The position numbers and the translations under genes were made by a program. Positions 7,791 through 16,921 of a stretch of 64,000 nt of DNA are shown piece by piece; within the stretch, counting starts at the first letter, position 1, and each line of letters starts with the position of its first letter. The notes below the pieces were generated by a model. The model made no database searches. It was not told the origin of the DNA and saw only the letters and a list, made by a program, of their open reading frames with translations. The DNA lies in contig NZ_LN898221.1 in assembly GCF_001457815.1 (NCBI RefSeq), forward strand, positions 515,053 through 579,052, written 5' to 3'. Source of the stretch: Vitreoscilla massiliensis (GTDB lineage Bacteria > Pseudomonadota > Gammaproteobacteria > Burkholderiales > Neisseriaceae).

Positions 7791-10259
7791 TTAAGGCTTA
7801 AACCGGCGCAATCTTAAGGCATTGCTGAGCACAAACACCGAGCTTAAGGCCATGGCGCCGGCGGCAAACATCGGCGACAACAAGATGCCAAAGTGCGGGT
7901 ATAACAGCCCTGCCGCCACCGGTATCAAGGCCACGTTATAGGCAAAAGCCCAAAACAGGTTTTGACGGATATTGGCAATGGTGGCACGCGATAAGGCGAT
8001 GGCATCCGATACCGCGGTCAAACGCCCCGACATCAACACCACATCGGCCGCTTCGATGGCAATGTCAGTGCCCGTGCCCACGGCCAAACCCACATCGGCT
8101 TGCGCCAGCGCTGGCGCATCGTTGATGCCATCGCCGATAAACGCCACCTTGCCTTGTTGCTGCAAGGTTTTTAAGGTTGCGACCTTGCCGTCTGGCATCA
8201 CTTCCGCCACTACTTCATCAATGTGCAATTGGCGCGCTATTGCCTCGGCCGTGCGCTGGTTGTCGCCCGAAATCATCACCACTTTCAAACCCATGCTATG
8301 TAAAGCTTGGATTGCCGCAGGGGTGGACGCTTTAATTGGGTCGGCCACCGCCAAGATGGCGGCCAAACGACCGTCTATGGCGGCATACAGCGGCGATTTG
8401 CCTTGCTCGGCCAAGCGTTCAGCATCGTCTTGGAACACGCTCACATCCAAACCCAAGCTGCGCATATAACGGTCGGCACCAACGGCGATGTTGTGGGTGG
8501 CTGTTTCCGCCGCTATGCCTAAACCGGTTAAGGATTGGAATTGCGTCAGTTCAGGCAAAGCCATGCCCTCTGACTCGGCTGCGTTAACAATAGCACGGGC
8601 TATCGGGTGCTCAGAGCGGTTTTCCGCGGCGGCGATTAAGGGCAAGACGTGCTCGCGTTCAAAGCCAGCGGCCAATATCAAATCGGTCAATTCGGGTTTA
8701 CCCTCGGTCAAAGTGCCGGTTTTGTCCACCGCCACCACGCTCACCTCTTGCAAACCCTGCAAAGCCTCACCTTTACGGAACAACACCCCCAGTTCTGCGC
8801 CGCGGCCAGTACCGACCATAATCGAGGTTGGCGTGGCCAAACCCATCGCACATGGGCAAGCAATAATGAGCACTGCCACCGCGTTCACCAGTGCAAAGGT
8901 TAAACGTGGCTCAGGCCCCCACAACCACCATGCCGCAAACGTCAATGCCGCCAAGGCCATCACCGCTGGCACAAACCACAAAGTGACCTTATCGACCGCG
9001 GTTTGTATCGGCAATTTGCCGCCTTGGGCATCGCTGACCATGCGGATGATTTGCGCCAACACTGTGGTTTCACCCACCGCAGTGGCCTGATAGCGCAAGC
9101 TGCCGTTTTGGTTGACGGTGGCACCCGTGACCATAGCACCCTCTTGTTTTTCTACCGGCACCGGTTCGCCCGATATCATTGCCTCATCGACAAACGACTG
9201 ACCACTCAAGACCACGCCATCAACCGCAATGCGCTCCCCTGGGCGCACTTCCAACACATCGCCCAATCTCACTTCGGCTATCGGCAATTCCAGCATCACG
9301 CCATCCCGTTCAACGCGCGCAGTCTTCGCTTGCAGGCCGACCAAACGCTGTATCGCCTCCGAAGTGCGACCTTTGGCACGCGCTTCCAAGTAGCGCCCCA
9401 ATAAAATCAAGGTCACAATCACGGCAGCGGCCTCAAAATACACAAACACCGTGCCCTCGGGCAGTAAACACGGCGCAAACGTCGCCACCACCGAATAGGC
9501 ATACGCGGCCATGCTGCCCACCGCCACCAAGGAATTCATGTCGGGCGCGCCTTTGAACAAAGCCGGGAAACCTTTGCTGTAAAAACGCCGCCCAGGGAAT
9601 AACAACACCAGCGTGGTCAACACAAATTGCATCAGCCAGCTGTTGTGCGTGCCTATGGTCGCAGCTATCCAATGGTGAAAGCCCATGAACATGTGCGAGC
9701 CCATTTCTAATATAAACACGGGCAAAGTCAACACCGCGGCGATGGCCAAATCGCGTTTCAAACCATCTTGTTCTTCGGCCTTGCGTTCCAATAAGGCCTC
9801 ATTGGCGCTGCTGGCCGCTGCCAGTGCTTGCGGCTCATAGCCTGCGTCTTCGACGGCGGCAAACAAGGCGGCAGGTGTTGCTAAACCAGTGACCGTCGCT
9901 TGTTCGGTGGCCAAATTCACCGAAGCACTGACCACATTCGGCACTTTCAGCAAGGCGCGCTCAACTCTGGCCACACACGACGCACACGTCATGCCTTCTA
10001 TGCCAAACGTCTGCGTGCTCATCGGCACGGCATAGCCTGCGTCTTCAATTGCGCTGATTAAGGCCGCTTGGTTGGGCGCAGTCATGTGAACCACGGCGCT
10101 TTCGGTGGCCAAATTCACGCTGGCATCGACCACATCCGGTACTTTTTTCAACACGCGCTCTACCCGCGCCACACACGAAGCACACGTCATGCCCTCGACA
10201 GGCAAAGTCAATTGGGTGGTTTTGGGTTCAGCAGGCACAGCGCTGGGGTTGGCAGACAT
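7791..10259 (-). CDS. copA: Cu(I)-exporting P1B-type ATPase CopA
   Basis: An 822-residue inner-membrane pump that exports Cu(I) at the cost of ATP. Two N-terminal heavy-metal domains carry MTCASC (Cys26/29 and Cys92/95). Eight helices follow, including the transport motif IACPCAMGLATP. The cytoplasmic ATPase part shows DKTGTLTEG, the SEHPIA motif of the nucleotide domain and GDGINDAPALAQ. AAGGAG lies seven bases before the ATG at 10259, so that start is preferred over the in-frame ATG ten codons upstream, which falls in the promoter region. It is divergent from copZ, and both genes have MerR/CueR-type promoters. Confidence 0.93.
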   Translation of the reverse strand: MSANPSAVPAEPKTTQLTLPVEGMTCASCVARVERVLKKVPDVVDASVNLATESAVVHMTAPNQAALISAIEDAGYAVPMSTQTFGIEGMTCASCVARVERALLKVPNVVSASVNLATEQATVTGLATPAALFAAVEDAGYEPQALAAASSANEALLERKAEEQDGLKRDLAIAAVLTLPVFILEMGSHMFMGFHHWIAATIGTHNSWLMQFVLTTLVLLFPGRRFYSKGFPALFKGAPDMNSLVAVGSMAAYAYSVVATFAPCLLPEGTVFVYFEAAAVIVTLILLGRYLEARAKGRTSEAIQRLVGLQAKTARVERDGVMLELPIAEVRLGDVLEVRPGERIAVDGVVLSGQSFVDEAMISGEPVPVEKQEGAMVTGATVNQNGSLRYQATAVGETTVLAQIIRMVSDAQGGKLPIQTAVDKVTLWFVPAVMALAALTFAAWWLWGPEPRLTFALVNAVAVLIIACPCAMGLATPTSIMVGTGRGAELGVLFRKGEALQGLQEVSVVAVDKTGTLTEGKPELTDLILAAGFEREHVLPLIAAAENRSEHPIARAIVNAAESEGMALPELTQFQSLTGLGIAAETATHNIAVGADRYMRSLGLDVSVFQDDAERLAEQGKSPLYAAIDGRLAAILAVADPIKASTPAAIQALHSMGLKVVMISGDNQRTAEAIARQLHIDEVVAEVMPDGKVATLKTLQQQGKVAFIGDGINDAPALAQADVGLAVGTGTDIAIEAADVVLMSGRLTAVSDAIALSRATIANIRQNLFWAFAYNVALIPVAAGLLYPHFGILLSPMFAAGAMALSSVFVLSNALRLRRFKP

Positions 10260-10302
10260 GCGGGTTCTCCTTGTGTCTTGATTAAGCATGCGCTCAGTGT
10301 AA

Positions 10303-10323
10303 ACCTTACCATGATGGAAAGGT
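10303..10323 (-). promoter_or_regulatory. CueR-type operator/promoter of copA
   Basis: A 21-base dyad, ACCTT-a-CCAT-g-ATGG-a-AAGGT, lies between -35 TTGACC (10326-10321) and -10 TACACT (10301-10296) on the minus strand. The spacer is 19 bases. Overlong spacers with a central dyad are the signature of promoters activated by MerR-family metal sensors. The -10 hexamer sits just outside the dyad. Confidence 0.85.
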
Positions 10324-10414
10324 CAAGCCACAACAGTCATGCTGTTGTGATAAACGTTTAGTCTGGCGTTTAACACTTCAATCAAGGTCATTTTCATCGC
10401 GGTATCTAAGCCGC

Positions 10415-10445
10415 TTGACCTTACCACGGTGGGAAGCTTCATACT
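10415..10445 (+). promoter_or_regulatory. CueR-type operator/promoter of copZ
   Basis: -35 TTGACC (10415-10420) and -10 CATACT (10440-10445) are 19 bases apart and enclose a dyad ACCTT-a-CCAC-gg-TGG-g-AAG (10418-10438). This is the same design as the copA promoter, pointing the other way. Confidence 0.82.
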
Positions 10446-10483
10446 GTCGCCATCTTGATAACCATTTTAAGAAAGGCCAGATG

Positions 10484-10681
10484 ATGAAATTCAATATCCC
10501 CAACATGACTTGTGGCGGCTGCGCCCGTGGCGTGACCCGTGCCATCCAAAAAGTCGATGCCAATGCCAAAGTCGAAGTGGACTTGGAAAGCAAATGGGTC
10601 AGTGTAGACAGCAGTGCTGCCGCTGCCGACATTACCGCGGCCTTAAGCGCCGCCGATTTCCCGCCGCAACAACAGGCTTAA
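10484..10681 (+). CDS. copZ: CopZ-like copper chaperone
   Basis: A 65-residue single heavy-metal-associated domain with the Cu(I) motif MTCGGC near residues 9-14. It is expected to carry cytoplasmic Cu(I) to CopA. The start is either of two adjacent ATGs (10481 or 10484), preceded by GAAAGG. Longer upstream translations would overlap the CueR-type promoter and are rejected. The GG between the cysteines is typical of proteobacterial CopZ-like proteins, unlike the AS in CopA. Confidence 0.87.
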   Translation: MKFNIPNMTCGGCARGVTRAIQKVDANAKVEVDLESKWVSVDSSAAAADITAALSAADFPPQQQA

Positions 10682-10689
10682 ACCATATA

Positions 10690-10727
10690 TTTACAGGCCG
10701 CTTATGCATATCTATGCGGCCTGTAAA
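10690..10727. repeat. DUS inverted pair, outward orientation
   Basis: TTTACAGGCCGC then GCGGCCTGTAAA with a 14-base loop, immediately after copZ. The arrangement is the reverse of most pairs here. Confidence 0.65.
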
Positions 10728-10766
10728 CAAAAAACAGCGCCCACAATATGATTCTGTGGGCGCTGT
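10727..10766 (-). terminator. Rho-independent terminator of murI
   Basis: Twelve-base arms (ACAGCGCCCACA and complement, 10734-10766) followed on the minus strand by a T-run. Lies just beyond the murI stop. Confidence 0.8.
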
Positions 10767-10790
10767 TATGTGTATAGCTATGTGTTCTAA

Positions 10791-11570
10791 TCACACATCT
10801 TGGTGGTAAACATGGGTTTGATCCGGCACAAAGCTTTGCAACACCGCCAAATCGCCATTGGTGTAAAACTCGTTTTGCCCGAGTTTACCCGTGTCATTCA
10901 ACAAGCCATGCGCTTCTAAAATGTGTTTGGTCTGCCGCGCCACCGCCACGCCCGAATCAATGATGGTAATGCTCTCAGGCAATAAGCGCTGCAAATTGGC
11001 CTTCAAATACGGGTAATGGGTGCAACCGAGCACCAATTGGTCGATGTTTTGCGCCAACATGGGATTCAAATACTGGCGCAACAAGGCATCCATTTCCGGT
11101 GTATTGATGTTGCCCGCTTCAATAAGACTGACCAAGTCGTAACCGATTTGGCTGTGCACCACCACATTGTCGTAAGACACGGCCGCGTGTTGGTATTGCT
11201 CGGAAATAATGGTGCGTTTGGTCGCGAGCACGCCGATGTGACCAGTTTTGGTCAAGGCTGCTGCTGGTTTGATGGCCGGCTCCAAGCCGACAAACGGCAC
11301 CGCATAATCATGGCGCAACACCTTCATCGCATTGGTGGTGGCGGTATTGCACGCCACCACGATTACCTTGGCATTTTTTTCCAGCAAAAATTCCACTTTT
11401 TGTTTGGATAAGGCGATGATTTCATCTTGGCTTTTGTCGCCATAAGGCGCGTTGTGACTGTCGGCAAAATACACCGTGTTTTCATGCGGCAGCAAGCGGT
11501 GTACTTCATGCCAAATCGAAGTACCGCCGACGCCAGAATCAAATAAGCCGATGGGATGTTGGTTGTTCAT
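10791..11570 (-). CDS. murI: Glutamate racemase
   Basis: A 259-residue cytoplasmic enzyme that interconverts L- and D-glutamate for peptidoglycan. It shows the family motifs FDSGVGG, the DS..APYG loop, the first catalytic cysteine Cys74 in VVACNTA, and the second in LGCTHYP at about residue 184. The length is normal for the family. No strong ribosome-binding site precedes the ATG, but the translated N-terminus fits MurI. A separate rRNA methyltransferase gene lies upstream on the same strand, with a DUS copy between them. Confidence 0.92.
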   Translation of the reverse strand: MNNQHPIGLFDSGVGGTSIWHEVHRLLPHENTVYFADSHNAPYGDKSQDEIIALSKQKVEFLLEKNAKVIVVACNTATTNAMKVLRHDYAVPFVGLEPAIKPAAALTKTGHIGVLATKRTIISEQYQHAAVSYDNVVVHSQIGYDLVSLIEAGNINTPEMDALLRQYLNPMLAQNIDQLVLGCTHYPYLKANLQRLLPESITIIDSGVAVARQTKHILEAHGLLNDTGKLGQNEFYTNGDLAVLQSFVPDQTHVYHQDV

Positions 11571-11600
11571 GTGCAGCGATTAAACTTAGGTTATAAGGTG

Positions 11601-11613
11601 TTTACAGGCCGCT
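11601..11613 (-). repeat. Solitary DUS-like element
   Basis: TTTACAGGCCGCT in the gap between rlmK and murI. Confidence 0.55.
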
Positions 11614-11615
11614 TA

Positions 11616-12566
11616 TTATGCGCTCTTGTGGGTAAAGCGCCAACATTGGTGGATTTTTTTGTTGCGAAAATCCTCAGGCACCGATTGTTTCGACACATCT
11701 TTCACCGCATAGCGCGCCGACACGGCCTCATCCAATTCAAAACTGCGCAAATTATTGGAGAAAAACAGCGTGCCTGTGGGCGACAGCAAGCGCATCGCAC
11801 CATCAATCAAGCGCTGTTGGTCGCGTTGCACATCCAAGATTTCCAGCATTTTCTTGCTATTAGAGAAACTCGGCGGGTCCATCACGATGACATCAAACTG
11901 TTTTTGCTCAAAAAACGCGTCTTGCAAATACTGGAACACGTCTTGGCGCACGATTGCATGTTTGTTTTCATCAATCTGGTTCAATTCAAAATTGCGCTTG
12001 GCCCAATTCAAATAGGTATTGGACAAATCCACAGTCTCACTGCTGCTGGCGCCGCCAGTGGCCGCATACACGGTAAAACTGCCAGTATAGGCAAACAAAT
12101 TCAAAAAACGCTTGCCGGCAACCATCTCACCCACCACTTGGCGGGTATTGCGGTGGTCTAGGAACAAACCCGTGTCCAAATACTTGTCCAGATTCACCCA
12201 AAACAAGCGGCCGTTTTCCTGTACGGTAAAGTCAGCACCATCGCGACCGGTTTTTTCGTATTGTTCTTCGCCTTTTTGGCGTTTGCGCACCTTTACCGCC
12301 ACATCTTCAGGGCGAAAGCCGGTGACAAAACAAATCGCCTCTATGGCTTCGTTCAGCCATGCTTGGTGTTCATCCGCATGCATCAGCCAACCGGTATCAA
12401 ATTCTTGCAAATGCACGTGGTCACCATACACATCGATGATCAATGGGTATTGCGGAATGTCCCTATCATATAAGCGAAAGGCTTCGATGTTTTGGCGACG
12501 TGCCCATTTGATAAGATGTTTGGCATTCTTGCCCAAGCGGTTGGCAAACGCGGTGATTTCAGACAT
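11616..12566 (-). CDS. rlmK: 23S rRNA (guanine-N7) methyltransferase, RlmK-type
   Basis: A 316-residue SAM-dependent methyltransferase matching the C-terminal half of E. coli RlmKL, which makes m7G2069 in 23S rRNA. Shared signatures include FANRLGKNAKHLIKWARR at the N-terminus, YLDTGLFLDHR, LNLFAYTGSFTVYAA (SAM loop), VMDPPSFSNSKKM and FSNNLRSFELD. In E. coli this domain is fused to the m2G methyltransferase RlmL. Here it is a stand-alone protein with its own N-terminal RNA-binding segment. Start ATG 11-12 residues before FANRL fits. Reaction assignment is by family. Confidence 0.85.
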   Translation of the reverse strand: MSEITAFANRLGKNAKHLIKWARRQNIEAFRLYDRDIPQYPLIIDVYGDHVHLQEFDTGWLMHADEHQAWLNEAIEAICFVTGFRPEDVAVKVRKRQKGEEQYEKTGRDGADFTVQENGRLFWVNLDKYLDTGLFLDHRNTRQVVGEMVAGKRFLNLFAYTGSFTVYAATGGASSSETVDLSNTYLNWAKRNFELNQIDENKHAIVRQDVFQYLQDAFFEQKQFDVIVMDPPSFSNSKKMLEILDVQRDQQRLIDGAMRLLSPTGTLFFSNNLRSFELDEAVSARYAVKDVSKQSVPEDFRNKKIHQCWRFTHKSA

Positions 12567-12900
12567 GAGATTTCAATTTAACAACAGTGAGACGCACATT
12601 GTACCGAAATTTTCCATCAATACGCAGCAAATATGCATTAATACTTGCATGAAACAATAAATTGCATTACTATGGTCGACTACTTTCAATTTGAAGCCGT
12701 CGTCTTCAACCTCTGCCTGCTATTTCTCTCGTGATTTTCTTTGAAAAATCAGACTTTCGAGCAAGCTGAAAATCCCAACCGATTGGTTGTCGCCGACATT
12801 CGTAACCTAAAGCCACAGGGCTTTTCGGCAAAATACCACGCGGTAGGGGCTTCTAGCTCACGTATTGCTTGTTGTTTGCTGTTTTCATTACAGGAATGGT
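12567..12900 (+). other. Long leader of the DEAD-box helicase gene, candidate structured 5' UTR
   Basis: A gap of 334 bases. Two small stems lie near the gene: AAAGCC-acag-GGCTTT (12809-12824) and TACC-acgc-GGTA (12834-12845). A pyrimidine-rich stretch and a weak GGAA precede the ATG. DEAD-box helicase mRNAs often have long regulated leaders, but I cannot assign this to a known RNA family. Confidence 0.4.
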
Positions 12901-14484
12901 ATGTCCATCACTTTTGCAGATTTAAAACTTAACGCTACTTTGGTTAAAACCATCACCGACGCAGGCTATGTTTCTCCTACACCCGTACAAATGCAATCCA
13001 TCCCAGCCGCTTTAGAAGGCCATGATTTGTTGGTGTCAGCCCAAACCGGTAGTGGTAAAACCGCAGCGTTTTTGTTGCCTGCGTTGGAAAAATTACAAGC
13101 TCGCAGCGACAAACCCGGCAAAGGCCCACGCGTATTGGTATTGACCCCTACCCGCGAATTGGCACAACAAATCGAGAAAAACGCGCAGATTTACGGCGAA
13201 AACATGAAATGGTTGCGCACCGTGACTTTGGTAGGCGGCACTTCATTCGGTTACCAAACCCGCGCTTTGAACCGTCCTATTGACATCATCGTGGCCACTC
13301 CAGGCCGTTTGATGGACCACATGCGCCAAGGCCGCATCGACTTTTCTCGTTTGGAAATGTTGATTTTAGACGAAGCCGACCGCATGTTGGACATGGGTTT
13401 TGTTGACGACATCGAAACCATCGTTGCCGCCACCCCAGACGACCGTCAAACCTTGTTGTTCTCTGCCACTTTGGACGGCATCGTGGGCAACATTGCTCGC
13501 AAAATCACCAACGAGCCACAAAGCATTGAAATCGAACGCGTGCAAGAAGAAAGCCGCATCGAAGAACAATTGATTTACTCTGACGACTTCCGTCACAAAG
13601 ACCGTTTGTTAGACCACATCTTGCGCGATGCCAACATCGACCAGTGTGTGATTTTCACGGCAACCAAAGCATTTACCGAACAATTGGCCGACCAATTGTA
13701 CGAAAAAGGCTACGCTGCAGAATGCTTGCATGGCGACATGCCACAAAGCTGGCGTAACCGTACCTTGAACAACTTGCGTACTGGCCGCACCAAAATCTTG
13801 GTGGCAACCGACGTGGCTGCTCGTGGTATCGACGTTCCGACCATCACCCATGTGATCAACTACGACTTGCCTAAACAAGCCGAAGACTATGTACACCGCA
13901 TTGGCCGTACGGGTCGTGCCGGTCGCAGTGGCATTGCCATCACTTTCGCGGAAGTGAAAGAGTACATGAAAGTCAGCAAAATTGAGCGTTACTTGAAACG
14001 CCAATTGCCAGAAGCTGAAATCGAAGGCTTGGAAGCCACCCGTCGCAAACCTAAAGGTGGTGCGGGTCGCAATGGCGGCAACGGCCGTCGCGGTGGCAAC
14101 AGCGGTGGTTACGGCGATCGTCGTCGTTCATTCGGTGGTCGAGGTGACGACAACCGTGGCAACCGCAGCGAAGGTGGCCGTTCTTACGGCGCACGCGATG
14201 GCAACCGCAATGATGACAACCGTGGCAACCGTGAAGAGCGCAGCACTGAGCGCGGCGAATACCGTGGCAACAACGAAGGCGCACGCAAATCATTCGGCGG
14301 CAATGGCGCTCGCAGCGAAGGCGGTCGTGCTTACGGTTCACGTGACGGCAACCGCAGCGAAGGTGGCGCACGCAAATCTTACGGCAATGGTAACGGCAAT
14401 GGCGCGCGCAAATCATTCGGCGGTAACGGCGGCAAAAGCCAAGGCCAAGGCGGCAACCGTCGTCGCAGCAACAGCCAAGCTTAA
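12901..14484 (+). CDS. DEAD-box ATP-dependent RNA helicase with RGG-rich tail (RhlE/DeaD type)
   Basis: A 527-residue RNA helicase. It begins MSITFADLKL, with motif Q (TPVQMQSI), AQTGSGKTA (I), PTRELAQQ (Ia), DEAD (II), SAT (III), and HRIGRTGR (VI). The last 130 or so residues are a low-complexity Gly/Arg/Asn/Ser tail with many GGNG, RSEGGR and RNDDNRGN units, typical of RNA-annealing extensions. The ATG at 12901 is preferred; an in-frame start 12 codons upstream would encode an unrelated cysteine-rich lead. A DUS terminator follows. Likely roles are ribosome assembly and RNA turnover, especially in the cold. Confidence 0.9.
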   Translation: MSITFADLKLNATLVKTITDAGYVSPTPVQMQSIPAALEGHDLLVSAQTGSGKTAAFLLPALEKLQARSDKPGKGPRVLVLTPTRELAQQIEKNAQIYGENMKWLRTVTLVGGTSFGYQTRALNRPIDIIVATPGRLMDHMRQGRIDFSRLEMLILDEADRMLDMGFVDDIETIVAATPDDRQTLLFSATLDGIVGNIARKITNEPQSIEIERVQEESRIEEQLIYSDDFRHKDRLLDHILRDANIDQCVIFTATKAFTEQLADQLYEKGYAAECLHGDMPQSWRNRTLNNLRTGRTKILVATDVAARGIDVPTITHVINYDLPKQAEDYVHRIGRTGRAGRSGIAITFAEVKEYMKVSKIERYLKRQLPEAEIEGLEATRRKPKGGAGRNGGNGRRGGNSGGYGDRRRSFGGRGDDNRGNRSEGGRSYGARDGNRNDDNRGNREERSTERGEYRGNNEGARKSFGGNGARSEGGRAYGSRDGNRSEGGARKSYGNGNGNGARKSFGGNGGKSQGQGGNRRRSNSQA

Positions 14485-14516
14485 TCCAAGCCATTAATTA
14501 AGGCTTTATCCCATAC

Positions 14517-14550
14517 AAGCGGCCTGTAAACAGTTACAGGCCGCTTTTTT
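14517..14550 (+). terminator. DUS inverted-pair terminator with T-run
   Basis: AAGCGGCCTGTAA, loop, TTACAGGCCGCTT, then TTTT, directly after the helicase gene. A textbook Rho-independent terminator made from two DUS copies. Confidence 0.85.
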
Positions 14551-14899
14551 ATGCACAGAAAACACATGATGCTGACTTCAGATTAAGGGGCTGTTTCCCA
14601 TTTTCACAGCATCACCATCATATTTTTATCGGCCATCATCATGGGTTTAATTAGATTCAAAAACTTTTTGCAATACCACTCTGCAAACCGTCAGCAAGCA
14701 AACAATATGGGCATTCATCAGGGCTGGCGAAATATTGGCAATTGACGTTTCCTTAAATGCATCAGACAGTCTTCTAATGCAGTCACTTTAATCACTGTCT
14801 TTACCAAGCCATATTTCTGATAGCCACTTCATTCACCGCAAACAAAGTTTCACTTTGTCTGCGTATTTCACATATGCTCAGGGGGATAAGCCAGTATCT
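14551..14899. other. Gene-free region
   Basis: AT-rich, with no open frame longer than a few dozen codons and no recognisable RNA. It may be decayed sequence. Confidence 0.4.
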
Positions 14900-15562
14900 T
14901 TAATCAAAATATTTCTTATCAGGCTCAATCTGCCCCCATACTAAAATCATCGGTACTTGGGCTGAAATATACGTATCGATGTACATCGCGGCCGTGCCTG
15001 TTTTTGAATACCAAACATAGTAATGCATGGGCTTGAAGGGTTTGCCTGCCCCTTCTTCCTCCAAGCTCCATAAAGGCTCGTTTGGTTTTTGTACCGGTAA
15101 ATGCCTATTGCTGGCGATGACTTGAGCAGGCGGCAATCGACTGAGCCAGCGCGTATCTGCATCAAACCCCCCATATTTTTTTATATAGCAATTGCTAAGC
15201 TGGATATCAATGAAGCCACGCTCATTTTTGTTGCCTATGTCACTAAGGGTCACTAACATACCTTCAGGCTCAGTATGACATTGCGCATTTTTCCACAGCT
15301 CATATGATGAAGCATGATTGTATTGACGGTATTTTGATTTATTATTCAATACAGCCACACCCCAAATTTTTGATAATTCGGGGCCCGTTTTTTCATACAA
15401 GCATTGATGATCCATGTGCTCATAGATTTGCTGTATCAAATCATCTTTGGATTGCACTTTTCTTAAATCACTGCAGGCCGCAGCAGAATCTGATTCTGAT
15501 GCTGACTTTGAACAAGCAAGTAGCATACTGCAGCCCATCAATACCCATATCAGTCGTAACAT
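14900..15562 (-). CDS. Putative lipoprotein of unknown function
   Basis: A 220-residue protein with a lipoprotein signal (hydrophobic stretch ending LLAC, Cys at about 17) and a Ser-rich linker. The mature part has several cysteines and aromatic residues and no domain I recognise. The DNA is more AT-rich than its neighbours. It has no operon partners. It probably sits in the inner leaflet of the outer membrane or in the periplasm. Confidence 0.6.
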   Translation of the reverse strand: MLRLIWVLMGCSMLLACSKSASESDSAAACSDLRKVQSKDDLIQQIYEHMDHQCLYEKTGPELSKIWGVAVLNNKSKYRQYNHASSYELWKNAQCHTEPEGMLVTLSDIGNKNERGFIDIQLSNCYIKKYGGFDADTRWLSRLPPAQVIASNRHLPVQKPNEPLWSLEEEGAGKPFKPMHYYVWYSKTGTAAMYIDTYISAQVPMILVWGQIEPDKKYFD

Positions 15563-15748
15563 GGCTGGCTTTCAATAGTGACTGAGAACATGTTGCATCA
15601 CCCAATATTAACTCACTGCAATACATCGGTAACCACAAACATACCATTTATGATTGATATCAATGTGTTATTTGAGCCACGATGAGCTTAACTTTTCAGC
15701 TATTTCGGATATGGTCGTGGCCACTTCTGTATGCCATCCCAAACAGCT

Positions 15749-16414
15749 TTAAATAAAGCTGGCCGCCACATTAATGCATATCGCCAAAATGGTGGTGTTA
15801 AAACCATAGGCCAAGATGATGTGCAGCAAATTCAGGACGCGCATATTGCGGCTGCTGATGCTGACATCGGCGGTTTGTGCCGATGTGCCGATGACATAGC
15901 TGAAATAAATAAAATCCGGATACAAGGGCTCGGGCGTGCTCGGAAAGTCCAAGCCGCCGCTGCTGCCTGCATGCCTAGCCAGATAAAAATCGTGCGCGTA
16001 ATGTATTGCAAAAATGGTGTGGATAAAGAACCACGCGCTGATGACGGTCAACACCGCCAAAGCCAAATGGCCAAGCTTCAGCTCGGCATTATTCGGCATG
16101 TGCGCCAATTCCACCACGATGGCCACCACACACATCAACAGGCTCAACACCACCAAAGCCAAGATGATCCACTTGCCCAAATCTTGTTCTTGCGCCCGCC
16201 GCAAAATATGGCTGCTGCTGGTGTGCCACAACTTCGGCAAGGTAAACAGCAAATACAGCCACACCGACACATTCCAAGCCAACAGCAAACGTGTGCTGCC
16301 TTGCCAATCGGTGGCCAGCGCCAATAGCACGAACAACACTGCCGTCAGCAGCAAGCTGATGAAAAAATACGGTCGGTGCACGATGGCATTACGCCAATGT
16401 CGGTATCCCAGCAT
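15749..16414 (-). CDS. DUF1345-family membrane protein
   Basis: A 221-residue inner-membrane protein with about five helices (roughly 17-36, 45-58, 82-103, 116-134, 195-218). The segment YPDFIYFSYVIGTSAQTADV followed by LLHIILAYGFNTTILA is the family signature of DUF1345. The function of the family is unknown. A DUS palindrome with a 19-base stem lies upstream. Confidence 0.82.
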   Translation of the reverse strand: MLGYRHWRNAIVHRPYFFISLLLTAVLFVLLALATDWQGSTRLLLAWNVSVWLYLLFTLPKLWHTSSSHILRRAQEQDLGKWIILALVVLSLLMCVVAIVVELAHMPNNAELKLGHLALAVLTVISAWFFIHTIFAIHYAHDFYLARHAGSSGGLDFPSTPEPLYPDFIYFSYVIGTSAQTADVSISSRNMRVLNLLHIILAYGFNTTILAICINVAASFI

Positions 16415-16450
16415 AGTGCTTGCTCCTCTTTATTTGTCACCCACTGTAGC

Positions 16451-16492
16451 AAGATTAAGCGGCCTGTAAATGCTTACAGGCCGCTTAATCTT
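16451..16492. terminator. DUS inverted pair, 19-base perfect stem
   Basis: Two DUS copies extended by AAGATT/AATCTT on the outside form the longest perfect stem of this class in the window. Lies downstream of the DUF4031 gene. Confidence 0.75.
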
Positions 16493-16526
16493 ATTGATTG
16501 AACGAATCAGTGTTGAATATAGTGGT

Positions 16527-16787
16527 TCAGACACTGGCCAATAATTTGCGCGCGCACACCACAATTTGCCTGTGATGTGCCGCCACTGCGCCCAATTGCA
16601 AGGCCAATTCACGCTCATAAACCGTCACATCGTAATGTGGCAATTTGGCTTTGCGGTGAAAGCGGCGTTGCTCCAATTGCAAGGTCTGCAAGGCAAAGGC
16701 GTGCATTTCTTCCCAACTGTCGGCGACCAAATGGCACCACAATTTGCCGTGTTTGGCTATGCGCATATCGTCTACCCATACGGCCAT
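16527..16787 (-). CDS. DUF4031-family small protein
   Basis: An 86-residue protein starting MAVWVDDMRI and containing WCHLVADSWEEMHAFA, HYDVT and ALQLGAV, the pattern of DUF4031 proteins of unknown function. The ATG at 16787 lies eight bases after AAAGG. A GTG three codons upstream is also possible. It has no operon partners. Confidence 0.78.
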   Translation of the reverse strand: MAVWVDDMRIAKHGKLWCHLVADSWEEMHAFALQTLQLEQRRFHRKAKLPHYDVTVYERELALQLGAVAAHHRQIVVCARKLLASV

Positions 16788-16856
16788 GGCATGCACCTTT
16801 GTGTTGTCTGTGATGTTGCATCATGACACAAGCGCATGCTGGTTTACAAGCACAAC

Positions 16857-16891
16857 AAAGCGGCCTGTAAAACTGTTTACAGGCCGCTTTT
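16857..16891 (-). terminator. DUS inverted-pair terminator of phoU
   Basis: AAAGCGGCCTGTAAA and its complement around a four-base loop, just beyond the phoU stop. Confidence 0.75.
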
Positions 16892-16921
16892 CATTTGATT
16901 AAGTGTTGTAAATCAAGCGTA

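Noticed and set aside
14051..14497. Open frames over the helicase tail rich in Cys/His/Arg (minus) or Ala/Val/Thr (other plus frame)
   Set aside because: They come from the repetitive Gly/Arg-coding tail read in other frames.
14586..14700. Possible insertion-sequence end near GGGGCTGTTTCCC
   Set aside because: No matching inverted end, no target duplication and no transposase frame were found.
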